Shown here: positions 1-7,692 of the stretch, one piece after another | Position numbering within the stretch: position 1 is the first letter of the stretch | Layout of the letters: each line of letters opens with the position of its first letter | NCBI GenBank assembly: GCA_900551515.1 | Contig: URWH01000066.1 | Location: 1-9,203, forward strand | Direction of reading: 5' to 3' | Length of the DNA: 9,203 bases | Origin: an uncultured Porphyromonadaceae bacterium | GTDB lineage: Bacteria; Bacteroidota; Bacteroidia; Bacteroidales; Muribaculaceae | Made by a program: the position numbers and the translations under genes | Notes under the pieces: model-generated | Told to the model about the DNA's origin: nothing | The model's database searches: none | What the model saw: the letters and a program-made list of their open reading frames with translations, nothing else

Positions 1-28
1 GCCGTTAACATTTATTATTAAACAAGCT

Positions 29-544
29 CTAAATGAGGCCTGCACGGTGCTCGTCGAGAAACATCTGCGTGAGGATGCGCGAGACGCTTTCGGGGCGCTG
101 ATGGACGAGCGTCACGGCCTCTTCGGGCGTGTGCCACGAGGCGCCGTCGACCTCCACGGAGAGGTGCGGCTCACCGCCGTTGACGCGGGCCATGAACCCT
201 ATCATCATCATCATCTCCTTGCGCGCAAACCACCAAGTGCCGCGGAGCTGCCACTCGACAACGTCAAATCCCGTTTCCTCCTTGATCTCGCGGATCATAG
301 TCTGCTCGGCGCGCTCGCCGGGCACCACATAGCCGCTCACAAGGTTGCGGAATACGGGGCTGATATAGTTTTGCCGGAGGAGCAGCACGCGGCCCTTTTC
401 GTCGTAGACCAGCGCAATGATGGCGACGGGGAACACCGGGAACCACGGCTTGTCGCATTTCGTGCACCAGGGCACTCCGGCCTCGTCGCCAAGCTGCCGC
501 AGCTCCAGCTTCGCGCCGCAATCGGGACAAAATCTGAATCTCAT
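29..544 (-). CDS. Zinc-ribbon Nudix hydrolase, NudC-like architecture
   Basis: Predicted cytoplasmic pyrophosphohydrolase acting on a nucleoside diphosphate linked to another group. The 171 residues open with a small zinc ribbon, CPDC (C6, C9) and CTKC (C27, C30), followed by a Nudix fold. The Nudix box is complete: G71, E77, then R85-E86-I87-x-E89-E90-x-G92-F93, with the Mg-binding glutamates present. A ribbon in front of a Nudix domain is the layout of NADH pyrophosphatase NudC. However, the NudC hallmark SQPWPFPxS after the box is not intact: the matching stretch reads GTWWFARKE (102-110), followed by four methionines. The protein is also shorter than E. coli NudC (about 257 residues), lacking its extra N-terminal region. 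NAD(H) specificity is therefore not supported; ADP-ribose or another NDP-X are alternatives. The ATG at 542-544 places the first zinc cysteine at residue 6. It lies 34 nt after the pyrC stop and is probably co-transcribed. After its TAG, only 28 nt remain in the window. Confidence 0.9.
   Translation of the reverse strand: MRFRFCPDCGAKLELRQLGDEAGVPWCTKCDKPWFPVFPVAIIALVYDEKGRVLLLRQNYISPVFRNLVSGYVVPGERAEQTMIREIKEETGFDVVEWQLRGTWWFARKEMMMMIGFMARVNGGEPHLSVEVDGASWHTPEEAVTLVHQRPESVSRILTQMFLDEHRAGLI
201..215. repeat. (ATC)5 trinucleotide repeat inside the Nudix gene
   Basis: Five ATC units in a row on the plus strand. On the coding strand they give four consecutive ATG codons (M111-M114) followed by ATA. 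They lie just after the segment that replaces the NudC motif, in a predicted core beta strand. Slippage here would add or remove whole codons without shifting the frame. Confidence 0.7.
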
Positions 545-578
545 GACTCTGAATGTTGTGATGGAGTGAATCGTCGGC

Positions 579-1952
579 TCAGCGGATGAAACGGAGCGGA
601 CGGCCGTGGGGGGCAGAGAAAGCTACGCCCTGACGGTAGGCGATGTGGCCGTTGACCATCGTCAGCTCGATCTTGTTGCCGACGGTGAGGCCGGCGAGCG
701 GCGTCCACCCGCAGCGGCTTATCACCCACTGGTCGGTGATGGTGTAAGGCTCGCAGTCGTTGTCGACCATCACCAGGTCGGCATAATATCCGGGGCGGAT
801 GAAACCTCGGCGCTCGATGCCGTAGATGGTGGCCGGGTTGTGGCACATGGCGCGCACGATGGTGTGCAGGTCGAAGATGCCTTCGTCGGCCATCTGGAGC
901 ATGAGCACGAGCGAGAACTGTATCAGCGGCATGCCCGAGGCGGCGGTCAGCGCCGTGCCCTGCTTCTCTTCGGGCAGGTGGGGGGCATGGTCGGTGGCTA
1001 TGGTGTCGATGAGGCCGTCGGTCACGGCCTGACGGAGGGCGTCGCGGTCGGCGGGGCGTTTGATGGCCGGGTTGCATTTGATGCGCGAGCCGAGCATGGC
1101 ATACTGTTCGTCGCTGAAGGCGAGATATTGCGGGCATGTCTCGGCGGTGATGAGTTTTTCGGCGAGCGGGCAGTTGTCGAGCAGCGAGAGCTCGGCGGCC
1201 GTCGACACGTGGAGCAGATGCAGGCGGTGGCGGTGGGCGCGTGCCAGCTCCACGATGCGGCGCGAGGCCTCAAAGCACACGTCGTGGTTGCGGATCACCG
1301 GATGGAAATCGATGGGCAGGTTCTCGCCGTAGCGGTCGATCACGGCCTGACGGCGCTGCCGCAGCAGCGTCTCGTCCTCGGCGTGGACGGCGACGATGGC
1401 GGGCACGGAGCTGAAGTTGGCGTCGATGGCCGCGGGGTCGCTGACGAGCATGTTGCCTGTCGAGGAGCCCATGAAGAGTTTCACGCCCGCCACGCGCGAA
1501 TAGTCGGCGCGTGCCAGCTCCGGCAGGTTGCTGTCGGTGGCGCCGATGAAGAAAGCGTAGTTGGCCACCGACACCTCGCGGGCGCGGTCCATCTTGCGGT
1601 CTACCTCGGCGATGCTTATCGTGGGCGGCTTGGTGTTGGGCATGTCGATAAACGAGGTGATGCCGCCGGCCACGGCCGCCATGCTTTCGGTGGCCATGTC
1701 GGCCTTGTGGGTGAGGCCCGGGTCGCGGAAGTGGACGTGGGTGTCGATGACGCCGGGCAGCAGCAGGCGTCCGGCGCCGTCGATGGCATTGGCCGAGGCG
1801 ATGAGCTCGGGCTCGGGCGCCCCTTCGCCGACGGCGCTTATGGTGTCGCCCTCGACGAGCACGTAGCCGAGAAACGAGCGGCCTTCGTTGACGATATATA
1901 CGTTGTGGATGAGTGTGCGGCCGATGGCCGGTGTGCCGTCATTTGCTGCCAT
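579..1952 (-). CDS. pyrC: Dihydroorotase (de novo pyrimidine synthesis)
   Basis: Catalyses reversible cyclisation of N-carbamoyl-L-aspartate to dihydroorotate, the third step of UMP synthesis, in the cytoplasm. The 457 residues form a complete amidohydrolase-superfamily TIM barrel. Visible metal and active-site elements are DTHVHFRDPG (70-79, ligands H72 and H74, substrate Arg R76), N106 in MPNTKPP, K158 in GVKLFMGSSTGN, H190 in VHAED, H248 in LLHVST, and D321 in ATDHAPHLPEEK (319-330). The last matches the second dihydroorotase signature, D-x-A-P-H-x4-K. K158 sits where a carboxylated bridging lysine occurs in CAD-type dihydroorotases and hydantoinases, where Bacillus-type class I enzymes use an Asp; this alignment is by eye. 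The ATG at 1950-1952 overlaps the end of the upstream glycosyltransferase gene by 14 nt, which suggests translational coupling. No other in-frame ATG occurs before residue 87. Allantoinase or hydantoinase is the main alternative; both signatures favour dihydroorotase. Confidence 0.95.
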   Translation of the reverse strand: MAANDGTPAIGRTLIHNVYIVNEGRSFLGYVLVEGDTISAVGEGAPEPELIASANAIDGAGRLLLPGVIDTHVHFRDPGLTHKADMATESMAAVAGGITSFIDMPNTKPPTISIAEVDRKMDRAREVSVANYAFFIGATDSNLPELARADYSRVAGVKLFMGSSTGNMLVSDPAAIDANFSSVPAIVAVHAEDETLLRQRRQAVIDRYGENLPIDFHPVIRNHDVCFEASRRIVELARAHRHRLHLLHVSTAAELSLLDNCPLAEKLITAETCPQYLAFSDEQYAMLGSRIKCNPAIKRPADRDALRQAVTDGLIDTIATDHAPHLPEEKQGTALTAASGMPLIQFSLVLMLQMADEGIFDLHTIVRAMCHNPATIYGIERRGFIRPGYYADLVMVDNDCEPYTITDQWVISRCGWTPLAGLTVGNKIELTMVNGHIAYRQGVAFSAPHGRPLRFIR

Positions 1953-2706
1953 CTGCCACGTATTTGGGATATTTTCTAAACCAGCTGCTGATTTTCAGAC
2001 GGATAACGCCGAACACGGCTTCGCCGAAAATGCCGCCCGACATCTTGCTCGTGCCGTTTTCGCGGTTGACGAAGATGATGGGCACCTCCTTGATGGTGAA
2101 GCCGCATTTGTGGGCGGTGAATTTCATCTCTATCTGGAAGGCATAGCCTTTGAACTTGATCTTGTCGAGCTGGATGGTCTCGAGCACGCGGCGGCGGTAG
2201 CAGGCAAAGCCGGCGGTGGTGTCGCGCACTTTGAGGCGGGTGATGAATCGGACGTAGGCCGAGGCGTAGTACGACATCAGGACGCGTCCCATGGGCCAGT
2301 TGACCACGTTGACGCCGGTTATGTAGCGCGAGCCCACGGCCATGTCGGCGCCCTCTTCCGAGCAGGCGCGGTAGAGTTTCATCAGGTCGTCGGGCTTGTG
2401 GGAGAAGTCGGCGTCCATCTCGAAGATGTATTCATACTCGGGTCGCTCGAGGGCCCATTTGAAGCCGGCTATGTAGGCGGTGCCCAGCCCGAGCTTGCCT
2501 TCGCGCTCCACGATGTGCAGGCGGTCGGGATATTCTTCGCGCATCTTGCGGTGCACGATCTCGGCGGTGCCGTCGGGCGAGCCGTCGTCGATGATGAGCA
2601 CATCCATCTTGTGGGGCTGCGCCATGACTGCGTCGATGATGGCTGAGATGTTCTCTTTTTCGTTGTAGGTGGGGATGATCACCACACAATCTGATTGCTG
2701 TTTCAT
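1939..2706 (-). CDS. Polyprenol monophosphomannose synthase-like GT2 glycosyltransferase
   Basis: Predicted to transfer mannose (or another hexose) from a GDP-sugar to a polyprenyl phosphate at the cytoplasmic face of the inner membrane, giving a lipid-linked donor for extracytoplasmic glycosylation. The 255-residue GT-A fold shows PTYNE (12-16), DDGSPDGT (40-47), GKLGLGTAY (70-78), the metal-binding MDADFSH (97-103; D98 and D100), GSRY (125-128), DTTAGF (162-167) and GYAFQIEM (187-194). This set is characteristic of dolichol/polyprenol-phosphate mannosyltransferases (DPM1 type). No transmembrane helix follows the catalytic domain, so it is the soluble, peripheral form; the C-terminus is basic (RKYPKY, 244-249). 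Bacteroidota are known to O-glycosylate secreted proteins with mannose-containing glycans, which would be a use for this product, but the link is inferred. The start is 48 nt after the stop of the barrel protein, and its last 14 nt lie inside pyrC. The sugar identity is not proven by sequence. Confidence 0.9.
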   Translation of the reverse strand: MKQQSDCVVIIPTYNEKENISAIIDAVMAQPHKMDVLIIDDGSPDGTAEIVHRKMREEYPDRLHIVEREGKLGLGTAYIAGFKWALERPEYEYIFEMDADFSHKPDDLMKLYRACSEEGADMAVGSRYITGVNVVNWPMGRVLMSYYASAYVRFITRLKVRDTTAGFACYRRRVLETIQLDKIKFKGYAFQIEMKFTAHKCGFTIKEVPIIFVNRENGTSKMSGGIFGEAVFGVIRLKISSWFRKYPKYVADGSK

Positions 2707-2754
2707 AGCCGGAGGTGTTTGGCGGTTTATAGAGAATGGGGTTTGGGAGAGGTG

Positions 2755-4506
2755 TCAGAATTTGTAGGTTGCGCCGACGAGGCCTGTGATGCCCTGTGCG
2801 GGCATACCGCCGATGAGGTAGGCGTGGCGGTTGAGGAGGTTTTCGCCGGTGATGAAGGCGCTCCACTGAGGCGTGATGCGGTAGAGGGCGCCGGCCTTGA
2901 GGTTGTTGACGGAGCCGAGCGAGCGCAGCAGCGTGGCGGGCGTGAGGGTGGCGCCGTCGGTGATGAAGCCGCCGGTGGCCGTGGCGCGGTCGCCGCGGTA
3001 TTCCCAGCCGATGTTGATGTCGAGGGGGCGGATGGGCGTGATGGAGAAGCTGACGTCGATGACGCGTTTGGCGCGGTCGGCCCACAGGTAGTAGCCGCGG
3101 TCGATCTTCTGCGGCGCCATCTCATAGGAGGCGCTGACGGTGAAGAGGTCGCGGTAGGTGTAGCCGAGCTTGCCGTGGAGGCGGTAGCCGCGCATGTCGA
3201 GGGGCATGAACGTGGTGGTGAGATCGTCGGACGAGGTGTAGGGCATGAGCCAGTCGTTGGCGATGCCGTAATTGAAGGCTATCTCGGCAAAGAAGCCTTT
3301 CCATGAGCCTACGGTGACGCCGGCTTCGGCATCGGCCACAATCTGCGAGTTGCGGAACGCCTCGAAGGGGAGGGCGTAGGGGGTGACGTCGAACATGGTG
3401 CCGAGCGTGTTCTGATGCTGTCCGCCGGTGGCGCCGATGTACACTTTCACCAGATCCGACGGGATCCAGGTGGCTTTGGCGTCGGGGGCTATGTGGAACA
3501 CACCGCCGGCACCGAAGGCGAGGTCGAGGTTGACGCCGAGGTCGAGGTGGAAGCTCTTGACGTCGAAGCAGTAGCGGGGCGCTATGGAGAGGAGCGTGTG
3601 GTGAAGCTTGCCGCCGTGAAGCAGATACATGTAGTCGGCCTCGCCGGTGGCGGTGTGGTTGTAGTTGAGGTGCGACAGGCGGATGTCGATGCCGGCCGAG
3701 GAGGCGCCGGCGATGCGGCCTCGGAAGAAGCCGTAGAGGTCGTAGCGGTTTTCGCGGGTGGGCTGCATGTAGTGGACATGGTCGGTGGTGATGTCGTCGA
3801 TGCAGCGGTAGTGCAGGGTGTTGGTGGGGGCGAAGCGGCTGTAGGCGGCGCCGATGCCGTAGTTGATCTTGTCGTGGGTCAGCGTCCAGAGCATCGACAC
3901 ATTGAGGCGGTGGAGGTTCTGGTTGACGAGGTCCTCGGCCGTCGGGGTGTTGAAGCGGCTGAAGGAATAGTCGACGCCGGCGTCTATGAACGATTCGCGG
4001 CCCACGGCCTGATGGAGGGCGGCACCAATGGTGGCGGTGTTGCTGCGCATGTAGCGGTCGCGGCCGTAGGCTTCGTTGCCGCTGGCCATCGGGCGCCCTT
4101 CGTAGGCGGTGCCGTCATACTGGAGCCAGGCGTTGAGGCGCGTGTGGTCGTTGTCGAGAAATTTGTAGCCGGCCGAGGCGCCGAGGTTGTATTTGGGCAT
4201 GAAGCCCAGGGAGGCGTATCCGCGCCAGGGCGAGGTGTAGATGGTGTCGGCGTAGGCGGCGGCTTCGAGCGTGGTGATGGAGCCGGGGACGCCGACGCGC
4301 ACGTCGGTGTAGCTGTAGGGCGGAGTGACGGTGGCGGTCTGCGGCACGCTGATGGTGGGTGTGAGGGCTATCTTGCTGAAGTCGCGCAGCTGCGGGGTTA
4401 CGTTGTAGCGCACCTCCACCTCGGTGTTGAGGTCCTGCGCGCTGCCGGCGGCTACTGTCATGGCAAGGATGGCTGTCAGCGCTATGTTACGGGCTATGGT
4501 GTTCAT
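2755..4506 (-). CDS. Outer-membrane beta-barrel protein, TonB-receptor-like barrel without plug
   Basis: Predicted outer-membrane protein of 583 residues. Residues 1-23 form a signal peptide (cleavage after GSA, mature start QDLNTEVEV). From about residue 95 to the end the sequence alternates polar and hydrophobic residues with many aromatics, as in antiparallel barrel strands. It ends GLVGATYKF, with the C-terminal Phe used by the BAM machinery. ENLLNRHAYLIGG (555-567) resembles the last strands of TonB-dependent receptors. There is no recognisable plug domain or CarboxypepD-like domain between the signal peptide and the first strands, only about 70 residues rich in Thr and Pro (VTPQLRDFSKIALTPTISVP, 36-55). 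I recall a Bacteroidales family with a similar N-terminus encoded beside a large TPR protein, but could not search for it. It follows the TPR gene by 52 nt. Databases may label it a TonB-dependent receptor; a porin-like or assembly role is equally possible. No substrate can be named. Confidence 0.85.
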   Translation of the reverse strand: MNTIARNIALTAILAMTVAAGSAQDLNTEVEVRYNVTPQLRDFSKIALTPTISVPQTATVTPPYSYTDVRVGVPGSITTLEAAAYADTIYTSPWRGYASLGFMPKYNLGASAGYKFLDNDHTRLNAWLQYDGTAYEGRPMASGNEAYGRDRYMRSNTATIGAALHQAVGRESFIDAGVDYSFSRFNTPTAEDLVNQNLHRLNVSMLWTLTHDKINYGIGAAYSRFAPTNTLHYRCIDDITTDHVHYMQPTRENRYDLYGFFRGRIAGASSAGIDIRLSHLNYNHTATGEADYMYLLHGGKLHHTLLSIAPRYCFDVKSFHLDLGVNLDLAFGAGGVFHIAPDAKATWIPSDLVKVYIGATGGQHQNTLGTMFDVTPYALPFEAFRNSQIVADAEAGVTVGSWKGFFAEIAFNYGIANDWLMPYTSSDDLTTTFMPLDMRGYRLHGKLGYTYRDLFTVSASYEMAPQKIDRGYYLWADRAKRVIDVSFSITPIRPLDINIGWEYRGDRATATGGFITDGATLTPATLLRSLGSVNNLKAGALYRITPQWSAFITGENLLNRHAYLIGGMPAQGITGLVGATYKF

Positions 4507-4558
4507 TGTCGGATGAGTGATGTTTCGTTGATGGGTTGTCGGGGTTGTGCCGTGTGGG

Positions 4559-7543
4559 TCATTCGCCGGAGAGGCGGCTGTCGATCATCTCGAAGATGTC
4601 GGCTTCCTGACCGGGGTAGTTGTCGCGGAGGGCTTTGAGGTATTCGTCGGCCTCGAAGGTCTTGCCCTGGCGGCGGAGCACGTCGCTGTAGGCAATGAAG
4701 CCGCGGGCATACCAGTAGTTGTGGGGCGAGCCGGCGTCGATGAAGTCGTTGGCCGTCTTCTTAGCTTCGTCGAGGCGTCCGGCCGCGGTGAGCGATTCGG
4801 TGAGATAGACGGCGCTCTTGGAGCCGGTGAGCGTCGACGGGTTCTTGGCCAGAGCGCGCCACAGCTCGTAGGCTTCGTCGCTGCGGCCGGTGCGGTCGAG
4901 GGCCAGGGCGCGGTAGAACTTCACACGGTCGAGGTCGGCGTTGGCGGCGCTGGAGCTGATGAGCTTTTCGGAGGCGGGGAGTACTTCGTCGTAGCGTCCG
5001 GCGCTGATGGCCGTCTCGACGATGCCGAGGCGTGCGGCGTTGAGCAGCTCGGCCGATGAGGCGCGGCTCTCGAGCTTGCGGTAGGTGGCGAGGGCTGCCT
5101 CGCCTTTGCCCAGGGCGGCTTCGCTCTCGGCTTTTATCAGGAGGGCTTCTTCGGCCTGAGGCTTGTCGGGGAAGAGGTCGGCGATGCGTGTGGCGTAGAC
5201 GGCGGCCTCGGCGGCGTTGTCGTTGTCGGAGGCTTCTTCGGCGAGGTAGAGGAGCGCCTGCGGGAGGTTGGCGCCGTCGGCAAACTGCTTCACGTAGCTC
5301 TTGAGCAGCATGCTGTTGCGGTCGTTGAGGAAGGCGTCCTCGGCGGCCGTGAAGGCTTCGGCCTCAAACTGCGAGATCTCGACTTTCGAGATGCCGTCGA
5401 CGGAGTTGACGAAGAGCACGTAGTCGGGCAGGCGGCCTTCGTCGGCATAGAGCTGCTTGAGGTCGTCGAGGGCGGAGCGGGCTTCGTCGGACGAGGGATA
5501 GCGCTCTACGACGGCGCGGTAGGCATCCATGGCGCCGTTGCGGTCGCCTTCGTCGAGGCGGCTTACGGCGAGCATCAGGGCGGCGCGGCGTCCCTGGGCT
5601 GTCGCGGCGTAGTCGGTGCTGACGCTTTCATACACGGCGCCGGCCTCGCGGTGGCGGCCTGTGGCGGCCAGCGATTCGGCTTTGGCCAGAAGGGCGTCGG
5701 GCACCAGGGGCGAGGAGGGGAACAGGCTGGTCATGCGGTCGAGGGTGCTGATGCGCTTGGCATAGTCGCGGCGGTAGCCGCTCATCTCGGCCAGCTGGAA
5801 GAGAGGATAGTCGCCGGCCTGCGGACAGAGGTCGTAGGCTTTGGTGTAGTAGCCGGCGGCGCGGTCAAACTGGCGCTGGCAGTAGAGGCAGTCGGCGGCG
5901 CGGTTGTAGGCGTCGGCGCGCGTACGGGCGTCGACAGCGGTGTTCTCGGCCACGCGGAGCATGTCGGTCAGGGCGTCGTCGTAGCGCTGCTGGTGCATGC
6001 GTGTGTAGCCGAGGTTATAATATGCGTCGGTGAGGTTGGCATCGTCGGCGGGCGCTTCGCGGAGGAATGCGAGATAGTCGGCGGCGGCTTCATCGTAGTT
6101 GCCAAGGTCGTAGTTGGCGTTGGCGGCCCACAGACGGCACTGGCGCGTGAGCTCCGGTATGCCGCCGGCCATGTCGGCGCCCTGGGTGAAATAGTCGAGG
6201 GCCTGCTCGGTGTCGCCGTTGTGGTAGAGGCGTGTGCCGAGCATGAAGAGCACCTGCTGGCGGCTGCGGAGCATCTGCGGCGTGGGATTCTTGATGCCGT
6301 TGAGGATGCGCAGGGCGTTGTCGTAGTCGCTGTCGGTCATGTAGCCGGTGACGAGGCTCTCGCTGACGGCGGGGGCGTAGGCCGACTGCGGATATTTCTT
6401 GAGGAAGTCCTCAAGCAGCGTCACCGAGTTGGCGAAGGGCACGCGGCCGCCGGCCATGCGCGATGCTATATAGTTATAGGAGGCGGCTTCGGTGATGCGC
6501 TGATCGTAGTTCATGCGCGAGGCTTTGTCGAAGGCGAGGATGGCGGCGTTGGTGTCGCCGGTGCGCAGATATGACTGGCCGAGATAGAGGTAGGCGCTCT
6601 GGCCGGTGATGTCTTCGTCGCCGGTGGCCATCTGCAGCATGTTGATGGCGTCGGCGTAGTTGCCGCCTTCATATTCGCTCACGCCGAGCATGTAGTAGGC
6701 CGACGGGCGGATGTCGGTGCCGGTGGCTATGTACTGGCGCAGGTAGGGGATGGCCTGCTCGGTGCGCCCCAGATTGTAGAGCGACTCGCCGGCGATGCGC
6801 CGCAGCTCGGGGTCGAATTCCTTGACGGCGTTGGCGCGGAGCAGCGCCGACGCCTCGTTGTAGGCCTGTTCGTAGTGGCCGTCGAGGAAGTCGAGCTGGC
6901 AGAGATAATAGCGGGCGGCGTTGCCGGGCTCGCGCGACTGGTCGACGTCGGCAAACAGGCGCCGTGCTTCGGCGTAGTCGCGGCGCGAATAGGCAATGTA
7001 GGCTTTGTAGAAGCGGGCGGCGTTGCTGTACTGACGGCTCTGCATCAGGGCGTCGAACAGAGGCAGGGCGTTGTCGTATTCGCCGAGCATCATATAGGAA
7101 TAGGCCATGCGGTAACGCAAGTCGTCGAGGCGGTCGGCGGTCAGCGCTTCGGGTTCAACCTGCTTATACGTGAGCAGGGCATCGCCGTAGGAGCCGCGGG
7201 TGAAATAATAGTCGCCCACCGAGGTGAGGGCGTCCTGATAGCGTGGCGATTCAGGATAGCGGCTGAGGAAGGCGTTGAGCATGTCGAGGGCTTCGTCGTC
7301 GCCGCAATAGAGCGTCGACATGGCCAGATAGTAATGCGCGTCCTCGCGGTCGGCGGCTGTGGGGTCGAGATGCCGCATTTGCAGCAGCTGGTCGATGCAT
7401 CCGTCGTAGTTTTTATCGTTATACATCGCCACGCCGCGTTGGAAATAGGCGCGGGCGTCGGTGCCGTTGATGGCGCCTGAGGCCGGCACTGTGCCGGCGG
7501 CTGCCAGAGCAGCCATAGCGCCCAGTATGAAAAGTCGTTTCAT
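4559..7543 (-). CDS. Large periplasmic tetratricopeptide-repeat protein
   Basis: Predicted exported scaffold of 994 residues. A signal peptide occupies about residues 1-23 (basic start MKRLF, hydrophobic core, VPASG before the mature AINGTD); no lipobox cysteine is present. Almost all of the mature chain is helical TPR-type repeat. Clear examples are AYYMLGVSEYEGGNYADAI, SAYLYLGQSYLRTGDTNAAI, DAYYNLGYTRMHQQRYDDAL and YPSSDEARSALDDLKQLY. The first part (about 30-280), with repeats of the type YYLAMSTLYCGDDEALDML, resembles the TPRs of envelope proteins such as BamD and CpoB/YbgF. No catalytic motif or transmembrane helix is seen, so it probably binds other proteins in the periplasm or at the inner face of the outer membrane. 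The beta-barrel gene lies 52 nt downstream, and the pairing suggests joint action, which is inference. The ATG at 7541-7543 is supported by the signal peptide and by a promoter-like element about 33 nt upstream. The exact role is unknown. Confidence 0.9.
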   Translation of the reverse strand: MKRLFILGAMAALAAAGTVPASGAINGTDARAYFQRGVAMYNDKNYDGCIDQLLQMRHLDPTAADREDAHYYLAMSTLYCGDDEALDMLNAFLSRYPESPRYQDALTSVGDYYFTRGSYGDALLTYKQVEPEALTADRLDDLRYRMAYSYMMLGEYDNALPLFDALMQSRQYSNAARFYKAYIAYSRRDYAEARRLFADVDQSREPGNAARYYLCQLDFLDGHYEQAYNEASALLRANAVKEFDPELRRIAGESLYNLGRTEQAIPYLRQYIATGTDIRPSAYYMLGVSEYEGGNYADAINMLQMATGDEDITGQSAYLYLGQSYLRTGDTNAAILAFDKASRMNYDQRITEAASYNYIASRMAGGRVPFANSVTLLEDFLKKYPQSAYAPAVSESLVTGYMTDSDYDNALRILNGIKNPTPQMLRSRQQVLFMLGTRLYHNGDTEQALDYFTQGADMAGGIPELTRQCRLWAANANYDLGNYDEAAADYLAFLREAPADDANLTDAYYNLGYTRMHQQRYDDALTDMLRVAENTAVDARTRADAYNRAADCLYCQRQFDRAAGYYTKAYDLCPQAGDYPLFQLAEMSGYRRDYAKRISTLDRMTSLFPSSPLVPDALLAKAESLAATGRHREAGAVYESVSTDYAATAQGRRAALMLAVSRLDEGDRNGAMDAYRAVVERYPSSDEARSALDDLKQLYADEGRLPDYVLFVNSVDGISKVEISQFEAEAFTAAEDAFLNDRNSMLLKSYVKQFADGANLPQALLYLAEEASDNDNAAEAAVYATRIADLFPDKPQAEEALLIKAESEAALGKGEAALATYRKLESRASSAELLNAARLGIVETAISAGRYDEVLPASEKLISSSAANADLDRVKFYRALALDRTGRSDEAYELWRALAKNPSTLTGSKSAVYLTESLTAAGRLDEAKKTANDFIDAGSPHNYWYARGFIAYSDVLRRQGKTFEADEYLKALRDNYPGQEADIFEMIDSRLSGE

Positions 7544-7692
7544 CAGTGATGCAATATCAGTGCGTTTTAATCCTGCAAAGATACAACGCTTTTCCGTGAA
7601 ATCACGCTCTCCATCCCCGAAATTTCACCGAAAAATCTGCGGTTTTGATTTGGATTTTTAAATGCAACACCATATACAGATTTATTATTCAT
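7544..7692. other. AT-rich gap upstream of the TPR gene
   Basis: About 150 bp of AT-rich sequence between the GC-rich part of the small secreted ORF and the TPR start. One frame stays open through it to 7567, but the base composition is unlike the coding DNA around it. It holds the TATCTTTG element. A weak minus-strand hairpin (ACCG/CGGT around 7627-7643) is too short to call a terminator. It is most simply read as a true intergenic region. Confidence 0.5.

Noticed and set aside
1..11. Possible start of a next minus-strand gene (ATG at 9-11)
   Set aside because: Only three codons are inside the window, so nothing can be concluded.
606..1979. 457-codon open frame on the plus strand opposite pyrC
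   Set aside because: It lies fully antisense to a gene with complete dihydroorotase signatures. Long antisense frames are expected where third positions are GC-rich, and the translation is low-complexity (rich in G, A, V, H, D).
3415..4638. 407-codon plus-strand frame opposite the barrel gene
   Set aside because: Val/Gly/Ala-rich translation without a domain, antisense to a protein with a signal peptide and barrel C-terminus. It is a composition artefact.
5651..6574. 307-codon plus-strand frame opposite the TPR gene
   Set aside because: Same artefact: low-complexity translation opposite a clear repeat protein.
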